In this document: one piece after another, positions 1 through 8,718 of the stretch
Numbering within the stretch: position 1 is the first letter of the stretch
Layout: the number at the start of each line of letters is the position of its first letter
Assembly (NCBI RefSeq): GCF_035668035.1
Contig: NZ_JAYMYJ010000094.1
Span: 10,032 to 74,031 of the forward strand
Reading direction: 5' to 3'
Length of the DNA stretch: 64,000 bases
From: Thiothrix phosphatis
GTDB lineage: Bacteria > Pseudomonadota > Gammaproteobacteria > Thiotrichales > Thiotrichaceae
The notes under the pieces: generated by a model
Database searches by the model: none
What the model saw: the letters and a program-made list of their open reading frames with translations, nothing else
Told to the model about the DNA's origin: nothing
Position numbers and translations under genes: made by a program

Positions 1-27
1 GCGCGCGGCGGGCGCGGGGGCGCATCC

Positions 28-1917
28 TCATGCCATCGGTTGCGGCTGCTTTTTACGGAAACTCAGCAGCATCAGCGCCACATACGTCATGAGGACGCTA
101 TAGCCGATGGCGACCACGGCACCTTCGGCCTGGATGACCAGTTGGTCGAGGTCGGGCAGGTCGAAATTGCCCTCCGTGCCCAGCAGGGCGAAGCATAAGG
201 TTCCCCATACCCCGCCCACGCCGTGGATGGCCACCAGATAGGCGGTGCGCACTTGCCACGCCTGTTTCAGGAAATATTTGCGCAGGACGGAAAACGCCAT
301 GTTTTGCAGCAAGCCAGCGCAGGCACCGATCACCGCCGCTTCCATGAAGGTGACGCTTTGGGCGCAGGCGGCGACCGCCACCAAGCCGCTGACGAAGCCG
401 CTCAGGCCACGGGCGATGCGGCTTTTGTCCGTCCGGAAGAACACATAATGCAGGAACGCTGTCATCCCGCCAGCAGCGGCGGCCAGGCCGGTGTTCAGCA
501 TAACGCTGGGGATTTGGTCGCTGGAAATTGGCAGGGCAGCGGTCGTGAAACCAAACCAGCTCAACCACAACAGCAACGTGGCGCTGGACGAATAAACCGG
601 CTCGTCAGGCGTGTTATCCGTTTGCGTTGGGGAAGAAGGGTTTGCGAGCTCCAGTTTCCATACCAGGGCGAAGGCGAACCAGGCGGAAACCGAGTTGATG
701 ACGGTGGAGCCTCCCTGATCCGTGAAGCCAATGCCTTCCAGCCAGCCTTTGTTGCCGGGGATGAAATAGCCAGACCATGCCCAATGCCCGAATACCGGCA
801 TGAGGATGGCACCGACAAACACGGCCAGCACCATGTGCGCGGCGCTGGAAAGGCGGCTGCCGACAGCGACGTAGACGATCAAGGCGGACAGCATGGCGAA
901 GCCGGTGTGGTACAGCACAAAGAGGGGGAAGGGGTAGACCGGTTGGGCGCTGGCCCCGCTGGGCGCGCTTCCCAGCAGGTAGGAGGAGGCGCCAATCCAG
1001 CCGGAATACGTAGTCCCGTACATCAGGCCGAAGCCCAGCACGAAATAGCCCAGGAAGACCCCCAGGCAGGCCAGCAGCATGCCTTGATGCTGTTCAGTCC
1101 CATCCGCCAGCAGTTCCTGCCGGTTGCGGCCGGAAAGCACGAATGCCAACGGTGCGAAAAACACCAGCACAATGGACAGCAGCATCCATAGGCGATTGAG
1201 GTCGGCGTTGACGGCGAGCTTGAGTTCATCGCCCTTGCCAGAATTTTTTGCGCTCACCAGCGCGTCTTTAAGGGCTTTTAATTTTTCTTCCAGCGTGTTG
1301 AGCTGGATCAGGATTTCATACAGGCGGATGGAGTTGTCCTCAATCAGGGACTTTTGCGAGTTCAGTTCGGCGATGTTGGCGCGCGTGTCCCGCGTCAGGG
1401 GCAGCATGTCCTGTTTCAATTGCTCAATGTTGGCCGTGTTGGCGCTGACGATGCCACGGTTTTGGTCTAGCCCAGTGGTCACGTCTTTCAGTTTGTTGTT
1501 GATCAGATCCAGGCCATCTTTGACGGTTTGCATGCCGCTGCGGTTGATGTCGGCGCTTTCCTTGCTGTTTTCGATTTCCTTGCGTAAGGATTCCAGCGTC
1601 TGTTGGATGACCTCGATGTTCGCCATGCTGTTTTCAATTTGTGACTGGGCCTGGGCTTTGGCGTTGCCACTGCCGCCCTTTGGCGCATCATCCCCGGTGG
1701 AGCCCTTGTCTTTGGCACCCTTGTCCGGTGTTGGGGTTTTGTCCGCGTCTTGGTCTTGCTTCGAGGGTTCCGTTTTTTCAGTCGACGGTTTTGCATCGTC
1801 CGCTTGCCCGCTTTTTTCCGCCGCATAAGCAAGGCCGCCGCCCCACATCGGCAACAGGAGCAGGATCAGCAGGATGGGAAGGGCCAAGGGAAAACGCCGG
1901 GTGGAAATCATGTGCAT
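28..1917 (-). CDS. Amt/Rh-like channel protein with N-terminal coiled-coil head
   Basis: A signal-like hydrophobic N-terminus is followed by a charged Lys/Asp/Ser/Pro-rich linker (about residues 35-90), a long coiled coil (about 90-225) and a multi-spanning ammonium-transporter domain (about 240-625). The Amt fold is recognised from the GNxGW..GF.D.GGSTV stretch and the C-terminal HGVGGVWG motif. The second pore histidine is present (H565). At the first twin-histidine position the alignment puts Asn408, while the preceding Asp400 is kept. Typical Amt proteins are about 400-450 aa, so the head is an addition of roughly 200 residues. It is the last gene of the operon that begins with the SPFH protein; upstream genes encode binding proteins. 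Missing one of the twin His makes plain ammonium transport uncertain. A sensory or scaffold role is an inference. The start is ATG after GAGGA; a second ATG lies two codons downstream. Confidence 0.8.
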   Translation of the reverse strand: MHMISTRRFPLALPILLILLLLPMWGGGLAYAAEKSGQADDAKPSTEKTEPSKQDQDADKTPTPDKGAKDKGSTGDDAPKGGSGNAKAQAQSQIENSMANIEVIQQTLESLRKEIENSKESADINRSGMQTVKDGLDLINNKLKDVTTGLDQNRGIVSANTANIEQLKQDMLPLTRDTRANIAELNSQKSLIEDNSIRLYEILIQLNTLEEKLKALKDALVSAKNSGKGDELKLAVNADLNRLWMLLSIVLVFFAPLAFVLSGRNRQELLADGTEQHQGMLLACLGVFLGYFVLGFGLMYGTTYSGWIGASSYLLGSAPSGASAQPVYPFPLFVLYHTGFAMLSALIVYVAVGSRLSSAAHMVLAVFVGAILMPVFGHWAWSGYFIPGNKGWLEGIGFTDQGGSTVINSVSAWFAFALVWKLELANPSSPTQTDNTPDEPVYSSSATLLLWLSWFGFTTAALPISSDQIPSVMLNTGLAAAAGGMTAFLHYVFFRTDKSRIARGLSGFVSGLVAVAACAQSVTFMEAAVIGACAGLLQNMAFSVLRKYFLKQAWQVRTAYLVAIHGVGGVWGTLCFALLGTEGNFDLPDLDQLVIQAEGAVVAIGYSVLMTYVALMLLSFRKKQPQPMA

Positions 1918-1924
1918 GGTGTCC

Positions 1925-2746
1925 TCAATTCTCCGGTTTCGGTGCGTCCGTTTGGGGGGGAGGCGCAGGTGACGGTGGCGGTTTGTCCAGCAGGTCGGCG
2001 CAAGCGGGCGGGTCAGCCGGGATGGCTTTTTCCAGTTGCGACAGCAGTTCCGTATCCTGCTCCCGCACGGCTAGCCGCATGGTGGTGGGCGGCAGTTCGA
2101 CCCCATCAGCGGGCGTTTCAACCAGCCGGAGGTCAGCGTCCGCATGGCCGAATGGCGTGTTTTCTACCCGCGCCCTGAAATAGGCTGCGTCCGTGAAGAT
2201 GGCGTCAATGCGGCCATAAACGAGGTCAAACACGCCGCTTTCCAGCAAGGGGTAAGGCTTCAGCCGGGCAATGCTGCTGTAGTCGTCCAGCAGGTATAGG
2301 TAAAGCAGGGAGCTTTCTTGTACGCCAATCGTCGTATGGGCGAAATCTTCCTGCTTGCTCCGGTGCTGCGAAGCCTCCGCTTGAATAAAGACGGGCGTGA
2401 TTTTACACAGCGGCGGGCTGAGTTTGATGTGGTCGGTATCCGGCAGGACAAGGGCGTCAATCACAACCAAGCCATGCAATTGCTGGGTTTGCACATTTTG
2501 CAGCAAGGTGTCGAAATCGTTTGCGGCAAATTCACAGGTCGCCTTGATTTTTTTGCAGACAGCGTTGACGGCGGTGATCAGGATGCCGGTGGCTTGTTGC
2601 TGCTTGTCCAGGTAAGTGTAGGGCGCACGGTTTTTTTCAATGCCGATGAACAGGCGGGTGGTGCTGGTTTCGTCAGCCCGTGCTTGGGTGTGGCCCAGCA
2701 GGGTAAACAGTAGCGCCAGCGTGGCGGCGCGGCCCACCGGTTTCAT
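1925..2746 (-). CDS. Family 3 periplasmic substrate-binding protein
   Basis: The 273-residue protein has a cleavable signal peptide (hydrophobic to about residue 22, ending ARA) and the layout of bacterial extracellular solute-binding proteins family 3, with a first lobe beginning at IGIEKNRAPYTYLD and a predicted ligand for periplasmic capture. The C-terminus is a Pro-rich tail (about 255-273). Its start codon overlaps the stop of the upstream binding protein by four bases (ATGA), so the two are translationally coupled. No permease or ATPase of an ABC importer lies nearby, which fits a ligand-sensing role as well as transport with a distant permease. The substrate cannot be told from sequence; amino-acid-like ligands are common in this family. 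Confidence 0.75.
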   Translation of the reverse strand: MKPVGRAATLALLFTLLGHTQARADETSTTRLFIGIEKNRAPYTYLDKQQQATGILITAVNAVCKKIKATCEFAANDFDTLLQNVQTQQLHGLVVIDALVLPDTDHIKLSPPLCKITPVFIQAEASQHRSKQEDFAHTTIGVQESSLLYLYLLDDYSSIARLKPYPLLESGVFDLVYGRIDAIFTDAAYFRARVENTPFGHADADLRLVETPADGVELPPTTMRLAVREQDTELLSQLEKAIPADPPACADLLDKPPPSPAPPPQTDAPKPEN

Positions 2747-4635
2747 GGCGCTCCCCTTCTGTTTTCAACAATCGCGGTTTCATCAGGGTAGATGAAGGCG
2801 TTGGGGGAAAGCAGCAGGATGGGGGTGTCGGACAGCCCGTAACGTTGTAGGTTGACGAGGTTGACGGAAACTTCCGGCAGGTTTTTCATGCGTTCGGCGA
2901 ATTCGTGCACCTTCAGCCCATTCAACAGGCCGTTGTAAGCTTGGGTGCCGCCTTTGCCCTGCACGTCGATGTCAGAACGCTTGCCGAGGACAAGGCAGAT
3001 ATTGGGGTCAGTGTTGTGTTCATCCAGGGAGATGGAGGGTATTTTGAAGAAGGCCAGGCTTTGGTTGAGGCGCTGGAGCAATTTGGCGTCGATGCTGTAA
3101 TAGGGGGGGATCAGCATCGCATCCACTTTCAGCGACAACCTGCCGTAGCAGTCGATCATGGCCTGTTCGGTTTCCCGTTTGTTCAAGGCGGAAAACGCGA
3201 CTGTGCAGCCGACAATTTCGGTCTGTTTGCGCTTTGCCAAGCCTTGCAGCAGTTCGTAACCAGCCGCTTTGCGCCCATCTGCGGTATTTTCGTAAATGAT
3301 GCCGATGCGCTTGAATTGCAGGATTTCCTGCGCCAGATCCAGCAGGTAAATCTTATTGTCATCATCATGCATGGGTTCGGTGAAAATTTTCCTGAAATCC
3401 GTCACCGTCCGTTGCGCACCATATTTTTCCTGCTGTTCCTTGCTGAAGCGTTCCAGCAGGTAGGGGATTTGCAGGGCGGGCAGGGCGTACCATTTGCCTT
3501 CCTGCCGTGCCTGGAAGAAATATTTTTTGCCGCGCAATTCCCCCGCCTGGTCGTAAGCATGGATGCCGGTCAGGCCCACCCAGGCGGGCATGTAGTGCAA
3601 TGCGGAGCTAAGTAAGGGGGGGGTTGTGGAGCCTGCCCGCTCAATGGCGGCGGCCAGCAGCATGAGGGAGTCGTAACCTTGCGCGGCGTTGTAATCCGGG
3701 TCAGTTTCATATTTTTTCTGGTATTGGCGGATAAACTGCTGGTTGAGTGCGCTGCTGTCGTCGGCTTTGTACAGGGACGGGATGATGGTGCCGTCAGCCG
3801 CGTCCCCGGCTGCGTCGGTGTAACTGGCGCGGTTCATCGAATCATCGCCAAGAATGGGTTGCCGGATGCCCATTTCCCTGAGCTGAAGCGCCATGCGCCC
3901 AGCGGCGTCGCTGGCGGCGGTGATGAAGATGGCGTCAAATTTCTCACTGTTGAATTGGGAAATGATGGGCCGGTAGTTGGTGTCCTTGTCGAAAAAGGAA
4001 GAGCGCTTGACCAGCCGGATGCCCTGTTTGATGGCCTTGTCTTCAAACAAAAACGCCAGTTCGCGGTTCAGGTCTTCCCGTGAGTACAGCATGACCATTT
4101 TTTGGTAGCCAAGGGTTTTGGCGGCGCTGGCCAGTTGTTCGGCCATGATTTCGGTGTTGGGCGCCATCCGGTACACATACTGGAAATTGTGGTTGGTCAG
4201 CACCTGGGTGGTGGCAAAAGAGGGCATGAACACGACCTGGCTGCGCTCGTAGATCACGGAGGCAGGCAGCGCAATTTTAGAGCGGCGGTGCCCTAGCACG
4301 GCGACAGTCCTGGGGTTGGCGACAATGCGGCGGATGGTTGGCTTGATGTCTTCAAAGGTGTCGCCATCCTGCTCGATCCTGATATTGAGGTTGCGCCCGA
4401 GCAGTTTGCCTTGGCGCTGGTTGATTTCCGCCGCCGCCAGCATCACCCCGTTCAGGTAGGCGCTTTTCGCCGCATCCTGGATGGCGACGATTTCGATGTC
4501 CCCTTTGTTTTGCCGGGCGTAAGCCAGCCGCCGTTCGGCCATGCCTTCAAAATCCGGGCTGCATCCGCCCAACATGACGGCAATGGGCAGGAGGAGCAGG
4601 AGCAATAACAGGCGTGGCGCAGGCAGGCTCCTCAT
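2743..4635 (-). CDS. Two-module periplasmic binding lipoprotein (Peripla_BP_6 plus ABC_sub_bind-like)
   Basis: A lipoprotein signal peptide ends in the lipobox LGGC, so the mature protein should be anchored by Cys25. Residues of about 45-375 form a branched-chain-amino-acid-type periplasmic binding module (type I fold, with segments such as VAVLGHRRSKIALP and YNAAQGYDSLMLLAAAIE). Residues of about 385-625 form a second type I binding module resembling the ABC_sub_bind/TrpX family (GIIYENTADGRKAAGYELL). At 630 residues it is about twice the length of a usual binding protein. It sits between the SPFH gene and the family 3 binding protein with ATGA overlaps on both sides, a tight operon. There is no cognate permease nearby. 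Tandem sensing of two ligands is an inference. Confidence 0.75.
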   Translation of the reverse strand: MRSLPAPRLLLLLLLLPIAVMLGGCSPDFEGMAERRLAYARQNKGDIEIVAIQDAAKSAYLNGVMLAAAEINQRQGKLLGRNLNIRIEQDGDTFEDIKPTIRRIVANPRTVAVLGHRRSKIALPASVIYERSQVVFMPSFATTQVLTNHNFQYVYRMAPNTEIMAEQLASAAKTLGYQKMVMLYSREDLNRELAFLFEDKAIKQGIRLVKRSSFFDKDTNYRPIISQFNSEKFDAIFITAASDAAGRMALQLREMGIRQPILGDDSMNRASYTDAAGDAADGTIIPSLYKADDSSALNQQFIRQYQKKYETDPDYNAAQGYDSLMLLAAAIERAGSTTPPLLSSALHYMPAWVGLTGIHAYDQAGELRGKKYFFQARQEGKWYALPALQIPYLLERFSKEQQEKYGAQRTVTDFRKIFTEPMHDDDNKIYLLDLAQEILQFKRIGIIYENTADGRKAAGYELLQGLAKRKQTEIVGCTVAFSALNKRETEQAMIDCYGRLSLKVDAMLIPPYYSIDAKLLQRLNQSLAFFKIPSISLDEHNTDPNICLVLGKRSDIDVQGKGGTQAYNGLLNGLKVHEFAERMKNLPEVSVNLVNLQRYGLSDTPILLLSPNAFIYPDETAIVENRRGAP

Positions 4636-5714
4636 GGCGTTTTATCCGCTCCGGCGGGCGTGGGCGCGGCAGGTTCCGGGGGTGGCGGCGCATCGCTTGA
4701 GCCGCTGTCCGGGCTGGTTGGGGCGCTGGTTTCAGCCGCAGCTTCCGGTGTTGCGGCGGATGGCTGCGCTTCCTTGCCATCGCTGCCGCTGGTGTCCGCT
4801 GCACCCTCCGCCGCCGTGGCGGATGGAGCCGCTGGGGCGGGCGCTGGGGAGAGCGCCTGGTCGGTGTTCAGGATGAGCGGCAGGCCGTCTTTGCCGCCGC
4901 CAACCACGACCACTTTGGCGTTGGGGGAGGAGGCCAGCGCTTCGGTGGCCTGGATGCCTTGGTAGCGCAAGATGGATTCCGAGAGCGATTCGTTGACAAT
5001 CTGATGGTGGGTTTTCACGCCTTCGGCTTCGATTTTCAGGCGGTCTGCTTCTTTTTTGGCGGTTTGGATGCGGAATTCATAGGATTTCATGAATTCTTCC
5101 TGCCGCAGTTTGTCTTCGATGGCCTTGACGATCTGGGGCGGGAGCGTGATGCTGCGGATGATGATGTCTTCCACTTCCACATAGTTGCGGCCTACCTCAT
5201 CGGTGGCGGCAAGGATGGCCTTGGTCAGCAGCCCGGCTTCATTGGTGTAAATTTGTTCTGCCGTGTATTCGCCCAGCTGCTTGCGCATGACGGATTCGAT
5301 CTGGGGCAGGATGACCCGCTCCAGGTAGTCCGGGCCAATGCGTTGGTGCAGGATCCCCAGCAATTCGTATTCAGGGCGGTAACGGACGGCAAGGGAGAGG
5401 TGGACAGTCAGGCCCTTGTTGGTGATGACGTCAAAATCGTGGAACGCGACCTGTTTGCGCACTTCGTAAATGTAAACGGTGTCCAGCGGGCTGAAAATGT
5501 GCAGGCCTTCATCATAAACCTTGTCAATTTCCGTACCGCTGAAACGGCGGAATAGGATGCCTGCTTCACCTGGTTCAATGGTGATGACGATCTTGGACCA
5601 GAAAAAGACGACAACCAGCGCCGCAATCAGGAGCAATACGATCAGGACAGGGGTTTTGCGCCGCACCCATTGCTTGAGCATAGCGCTGGCGCTTTGAGCG
5701 TCACTGTTTTCCAC
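4632..5714 (-). CDS. SPFH/prohibitin-family membrane protein
   Basis: One transmembrane helix (about residues 23-41) is followed by an SPFH/prohibitin domain (about 45-230) with the typical VxxGEAGILFRRFSG start and the conserved YVEVEDIIIRSITLP segment, then a charged helical coiled-coil stretch (KKEADRLKIEAEGVKTHHQ). The last 70 residues are a low-complexity Pro/Ala/Ser tail. Prohibitin-like proteins form ring-shaped oligomers at the membrane and organise partner proteins. It is the first gene of the operon with two binding-protein genes and the Amt-like channel. The start is GTG at 5714; an ATG 11 codons in is an alternative without a better ribosome-binding site. Prohibitin membership is clear; the role with its neighbours is inferred. 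Confidence 0.85.
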   Translation of the reverse strand: MENSDAQSASAMLKQWVRRKTPVLIVLLLIAALVVVFFWSKIVITIEPGEAGILFRRFSGTEIDKVYDEGLHIFSPLDTVYIYEVRKQVAFHDFDVITNKGLTVHLSLAVRYRPEYELLGILHQRIGPDYLERVILPQIESVMRKQLGEYTAEQIYTNEAGLLTKAILAATDEVGRNYVEVEDIIIRSITLPPQIVKAIEDKLRQEEFMKSYEFRIQTAKKEADRLKIEAEGVKTHHQIVNESLSESILRYQGIQATEALASSPNAKVVVVGGGKDGLPLILNTDQALSPAPAPAAPSATAAEGAADTSGSDGKEAQPSAATPEAAAETSAPTSPDSGSSDAPPPPEPAAPTPAGADKTP

Positions 5715-5794
5715 CTAGGGTACCAATGCTTAGTTTAGGCAACACTCTGGTTGATGCAGTTGGGGCAAATGATCAGCATCAACGCTTCCACAAT

Positions 5795-5829
5795 AAAACT
5801 CCCGCCTGTGCGATCCCACAAGCGGGAGT
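5795..5829 (-). terminator. Rho-independent terminator of the 72-aa membrane-protein gene
   Basis: The arms at 5798-5805 and 5822-5829 (ACTCCCGC / GCGGGAGT) are perfectly complementary, with a further TGTG/CACA pairing inside the loop. Read on the minus strand the hairpin is followed by TTTTATT. It lies just past the stop of the gene ending at 5852. Confidence 0.75.
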
Positions 5830-5851
5830 CTTAATCTGGCAAAGCCATCGG

Positions 5852-6070
5852 TCAGGCGGCGGCGGGAGCAGTCTGGACGGGGGCTTCAGTCTTTTTGAAC
5901 GCTTTGCCGAGGGCGTAGTACGCGCCAATGCCCAGCAGCGCGCCGCCGACGGCGGCCATCCCCATCGGATGGGCGAGCACGAAAGCTTTGGTTGCGGTGC
6001 CGACATTGGCCAGAGAGCTGCCTATTGCGGCCAGTGTGCCGCTTGAGCCTGTTGCCACTTCAGTTCCCAT
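5852..6070 (-). CDS. Small glycine-rich membrane protein, unknown function
   Basis: The 72-residue protein has one glycine/alanine-rich hydrophobic segment (AAVGGALLGIGAYYALG, about residues 38-56), a short basic patch (KAFKK) and an Ala/Pro/Thr tail. I chose the ATG at 6070 because AAAGGAG lies 7 bases upstream; a longer reading from 6109 has no ribosome-binding site. It is divergent from the DUF697 gene, and a strong terminator follows. I do not recognise the family. The neighbouring DUF697 protein is also a membrane protein, but a shared role is only a guess. Confidence 0.65.
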   Translation of the reverse strand: MGTEVATGSSGTLAAIGSSLANVGTATKAFVLAHPMGMAAVGGALLGIGAYYALGKAFKKTEAPVQTAPAAA

Positions 6071-6221
6071 TCCTGGACTCCTTTGCATGAATTGGTTCAG
6101 TTGGATCATTATCGATGCCTGTTAAAAATTAAGTCAAGCCGACAGCTGTCAAATGACGGGGCTGAATTGTTAAGTTTTGTTAAGTCCTTGGTTAAGGGAA
6201 ATTAGTGATTAACAAACGTGC

Positions 6222-6227
6222 TAGAAT
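6222..6227 (+). promoter_or_regulatory. Extended -10 promoter element for the DUF697 gene
   Basis: TGC-TAGAAT resembles an extended -10 (TGn-TATAAT). It is about 40 bases upstream of the start codon at 6268. The -35 is weak. Confidence 0.35.
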
Positions 6228-6267
6228 CGCGGGCGAGTTATCTAACGGACATAAGGGAAGGTGGCCG

Positions 6268-6861
6268 ATGACGGATGAAAACAAGCTGGAGCCAACTGTT
6301 CAGGGGGATGTTGAAGCTGAGGATGAAATAGCCCAGGCGGATGCTGAAGCAAGGAATATCGGTGCCAATAATATCGTCAAGAACCACATTATCGCCAGTA
6401 TGGCACTGGGGTTGGTGCCTGTCCCGCTCTTCGACATCGCTGCATTGGTCACCGCGCAAATAAACATGTTGCGCAGTTTGAGCGAGCACTATGACTTGCC
6501 GTTCGACGACACGGACAGCCGTTCCTTGGTCACCTCGTTGATTGGCGGGTCGTTGCCGGTGCTGGGGGTGGTCGGTTTGAGCAGCTTCGCCAAATTGATT
6601 CCAGGCGTTGGCACCTTGCTCGGCAGCGCCAGTTTGAGTGTCAGCGCGGGGGCCGTCACGTATGCAGTGGGGCAAACCTTCATCATGCATTTTGAGGCGG
6701 GCGGCACCATCGGTAATTTTGACGCTTCCAAGGCACAGGCTTTTTTCAAGCGTGAATTTGACAAGGGTAAAGCACTGGTGCGGGACATTCGTGAAGAAGT
6801 CAAAGGGCCTGCTGCTGGCAAGGCGGCGGGGGAAACTGCCGATACCCATACGCCCCCTTAA
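6268..6861 (+). CDS. DUF697-family membrane protein
   Basis: After an acidic N-terminus the 197-residue protein has the DUF697 pattern: a helix rich in Ala/Asn (NNIVKNHIIASMALGLVPVPLFDIAAL, about 32-58), a region that tracks along the membrane, and a glycine-rich hydrophobic segment around LIPGVGTLLGSASLSVSAGAVTYAVG. DUF697 domains are found alone or fused to GTPases (YcjF type). The start is the ATG at 6268, which follows GGGAAGG; an upstream in-frame start at 6205 has no such site. The C-terminal tail is hydrophilic. Function is not established. It is followed after 35 bases by a polyamine-binding-protein gene, which may be cotranscribed. Confidence 0.75.
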   Translation: MTDENKLEPTVQGDVEAEDEIAQADAEARNIGANNIVKNHIIASMALGLVPVPLFDIAALVTAQINMLRSLSEHYDLPFDDTDSRSLVTSLIGGSLPVLGVVGLSSFAKLIPGVGTLLGSASLSVSAGAVTYAVGQTFIMHFEAGGTIGNFDASKAQAFFKREFDKGKALVRDIREEVKGPAAGKAAGETADTHTPP

Positions 6862-6896
6862 GGCCAACCGCTTGTGCACGAGCATGCAGGACTGAA

Positions 6897-7955
6897 ATGT
6901 TGCCCAAAGTTTTTGTTGTCGGCCTGATTGCCGGTGTTGCTGTCGCCATTAGCCCCGCCTTTGGGGAGGATGACCCGACGGTGGTGGAAAAAGTCATCGT
7001 TTACAACTGGGAAAATTATATCCCCGATGGTGTGTTGGAGGATTTCACCCGTGAAACCGGGGTCAAGGTCCAGTACTCCACCTTCGATAATAATGAGGTC
7101 ATGTACGCCCGCCTGAAGTTGTTGAAAGGGCGGGGGTACGATGTTTTGGTCCCGTCCGTCAATCTCGTGGGCAGGATGGGTGACGAAGGTTTGTTGCAAC
7201 CGTTGCAGAAAGACAAACTGGACAATCTCAAATACCTGGATCCGGATTTGCTGAACCGGTCTTATGATCCTGAAAATAAATTCAGCATCCCTTATCTGTG
7301 GGGCAGTACGGGCATCGGCGTCAACACGGCTAAAGTGAAGGTGTCAACGATCAAGAAATGGGAAGATTTATGGGACAACCAATGGCGCGGCAAGCTGTTG
7401 CTGACCGACGATATGGGGGAGGTGTTTGCGATAGCGCTGAAGGTGACGGGGCATTCCATCAACACCACTGACCCGGAAGAAATTAAGGATGCTTATGATA
7501 AGTTGCATAAGCTGATGCCGAACGTCAAAGTCATCACCAGCGACCCACGCCCGGATTTCCTGTCCGACAAGGTTGAGCTGGGGATTACCTGGAACGGCGA
7601 GATGGCGGTGCTCCAGGAAAAAAATCCTGCATTCCAGTATATCTACCCGGCGGATGGGGCCAGTTTCTGGATCGACAGTTTTGTCATCCCGGCGCGGGCT
7701 GACAATGTGGACAATGCCCATAAGTTCATCAATTACATGATGCGCCCGGAGGTGGCGGCGCGGTGCGTCAAGGATCTTGGCTACGCCACGGCCAACCTGA
7801 AAGGCAAGTCATTGCTGGATGCAAGCTTGCGCAACAACCCGGTGATTTTCCCCCCCGCTGGGCTGCCATCCAGTACGGAATTTCGGATGGATGTCGGGCG
7901 TGAGGCGTTTGACCTTTACCAGTTGTATTGGAATAAATTGAAAGCGGACGAATAA
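6897..7955 (+). CDS. Spermidine/putrescine-type periplasmic binding protein
   Basis: The 352-residue protein has a signal peptide (cleavage likely after AFG) and the PotD/PotF pattern: VYNWENYIPDGVLEDFTRETG near the N-terminus, YDVLVPSVNLVGRM, and the C-terminal WIDSFVIPARADNVDNAHKFINYMM block. Members bind polyamines in the periplasm and hand them to PotB/C-type permeases. Here no potA, potB or potC gene is present nearby, so it is an orphan binding protein that must work with a distant transporter or as a sensor. Length is normal for the family. The start ATG follows AGGA. Family assignment is firm; the exact ligand is not. Confidence 0.85.
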   Translation: MLPKVFVVGLIAGVAVAISPAFGEDDPTVVEKVIVYNWENYIPDGVLEDFTRETGVKVQYSTFDNNEVMYARLKLLKGRGYDVLVPSVNLVGRMGDEGLLQPLQKDKLDNLKYLDPDLLNRSYDPENKFSIPYLWGSTGIGVNTAKVKVSTIKKWEDLWDNQWRGKLLLTDDMGEVFAIALKVTGHSINTTDPEEIKDAYDKLHKLMPNVKVITSDPRPDFLSDKVELGITWNGEMAVLQEKNPAFQYIYPADGASFWIDSFVIPARADNVDNAHKFINYMMRPEVAARCVKDLGYATANLKGKSLLDASLRNNPVIFPPAGLPSSTEFRMDVGREAFDLYQLYWNKLKADE

Positions 7956-7979
7956 AAGCCCGGAGTTCGGCGGTGCGGC

Positions 7980-8660
7980 TTATTCCCGCTGGCCGAAAAT
8001 CGCCGTGCCGATCCGCACCAGTGTGGCACCTTCCGCTATTGCCGCCTCCATATCGTCAGTCATGCCCATTGACAGCGTGTCCAGGGCGAATCCCTGTGCA
8101 ACCAAGTTTTCCTGCAATGCCCGCACCTGGGCAAATGCCGCGCGCTGATGGTCGAAATCGCCACCGGGGGCGGGGATTGCCATCAGCCCACGCAGCTTCA
8201 GGCCGGGCAACCCCATGACCTGCGCCGCCAATTCCGGCAAGGCGTTGGGCAGCACGCCGGACTTGCTGGCTTCCGCGCTGATGTTTACTTGCAGGCAGAC
8301 ATTGATGTCGGGTGCGTCGGCAGGTTTTTGCCCGCTGAGGCGTTGGGCGACCTTGAGGCGGTCGAGTGAATGCACCCAGCGGGCGGTGGTGGCGATCAGG
8401 TGGGTTTTGTTGGACTGGATCGGGCCGATGAAATGCCATTCGATGCCGTTGCCCACCAGTTCGGCGGCTTTTTCCGCCAGTTCCTGGGCGTAGCTTTCGC
8501 CGAACAGGGTGTGGCCGCCAGCCAGTGCTTCCCGGATGGCGGCGGCGGGATGTTTCTTGCTGACTGCCAGCAGGCGCACACTGCCGGACACGCGCCCGAA
8601 CCGTTGTTCTGCGGCCCGGATGCGCTCGCCGATTGTCTGGAGATTGTCACGGATCGTCAT
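7980..8660 (-). CDS. yggS: YggS-family pyridoxal phosphate homeostasis protein
   Basis: The 226-residue protein matches the PLP-binding barrel family involved in cytoplasmic PLP homeostasis. The PLP lysine is Lys35 in LLAVSKK. Other family blocks are GESYAQE (usually GENYVQE), WHFIGPIQSNKT, NVCLQVNISAEASKSGV and the C-terminal LSMGMTDDMEAAIAEGATLVRIGTAIFG. It is divergent from pilT, a gene order common in gammaproteobacteria where yggS lies next to pilT/pilU. The start ATG is 58 bases from the pilT start, so both promoters must share this short gap. Confidence 0.93.
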   Translation of the reverse strand: MTIRDNLQTIGERIRAAEQRFGRVSGSVRLLAVSKKHPAAAIREALAGGHTLFGESYAQELAEKAAELVGNGIEWHFIGPIQSNKTHLIATTARWVHSLDRLKVAQRLSGQKPADAPDINVCLQVNISAEASKSGVLPNALPELAAQVMGLPGLKLRGLMAIPAPGGDFDHQRAAFAQVRALQENLVAQGFALDTLSMGMTDDMEAAIAEGATLVRIGTAIFGQRE

Positions 8661-8718
8661 GGCTTGTGTTACTTTTTCCCTTAATTTAAATAACAGCTGT
8701 CACTGCATAATAACAAAA

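Noticed and set aside
223..1191. Plus-strand ORF of 322 codons opposite the Amt-like gene
   Set aside because: No start signals or family pattern; the opposite frame is a clear membrane protein.
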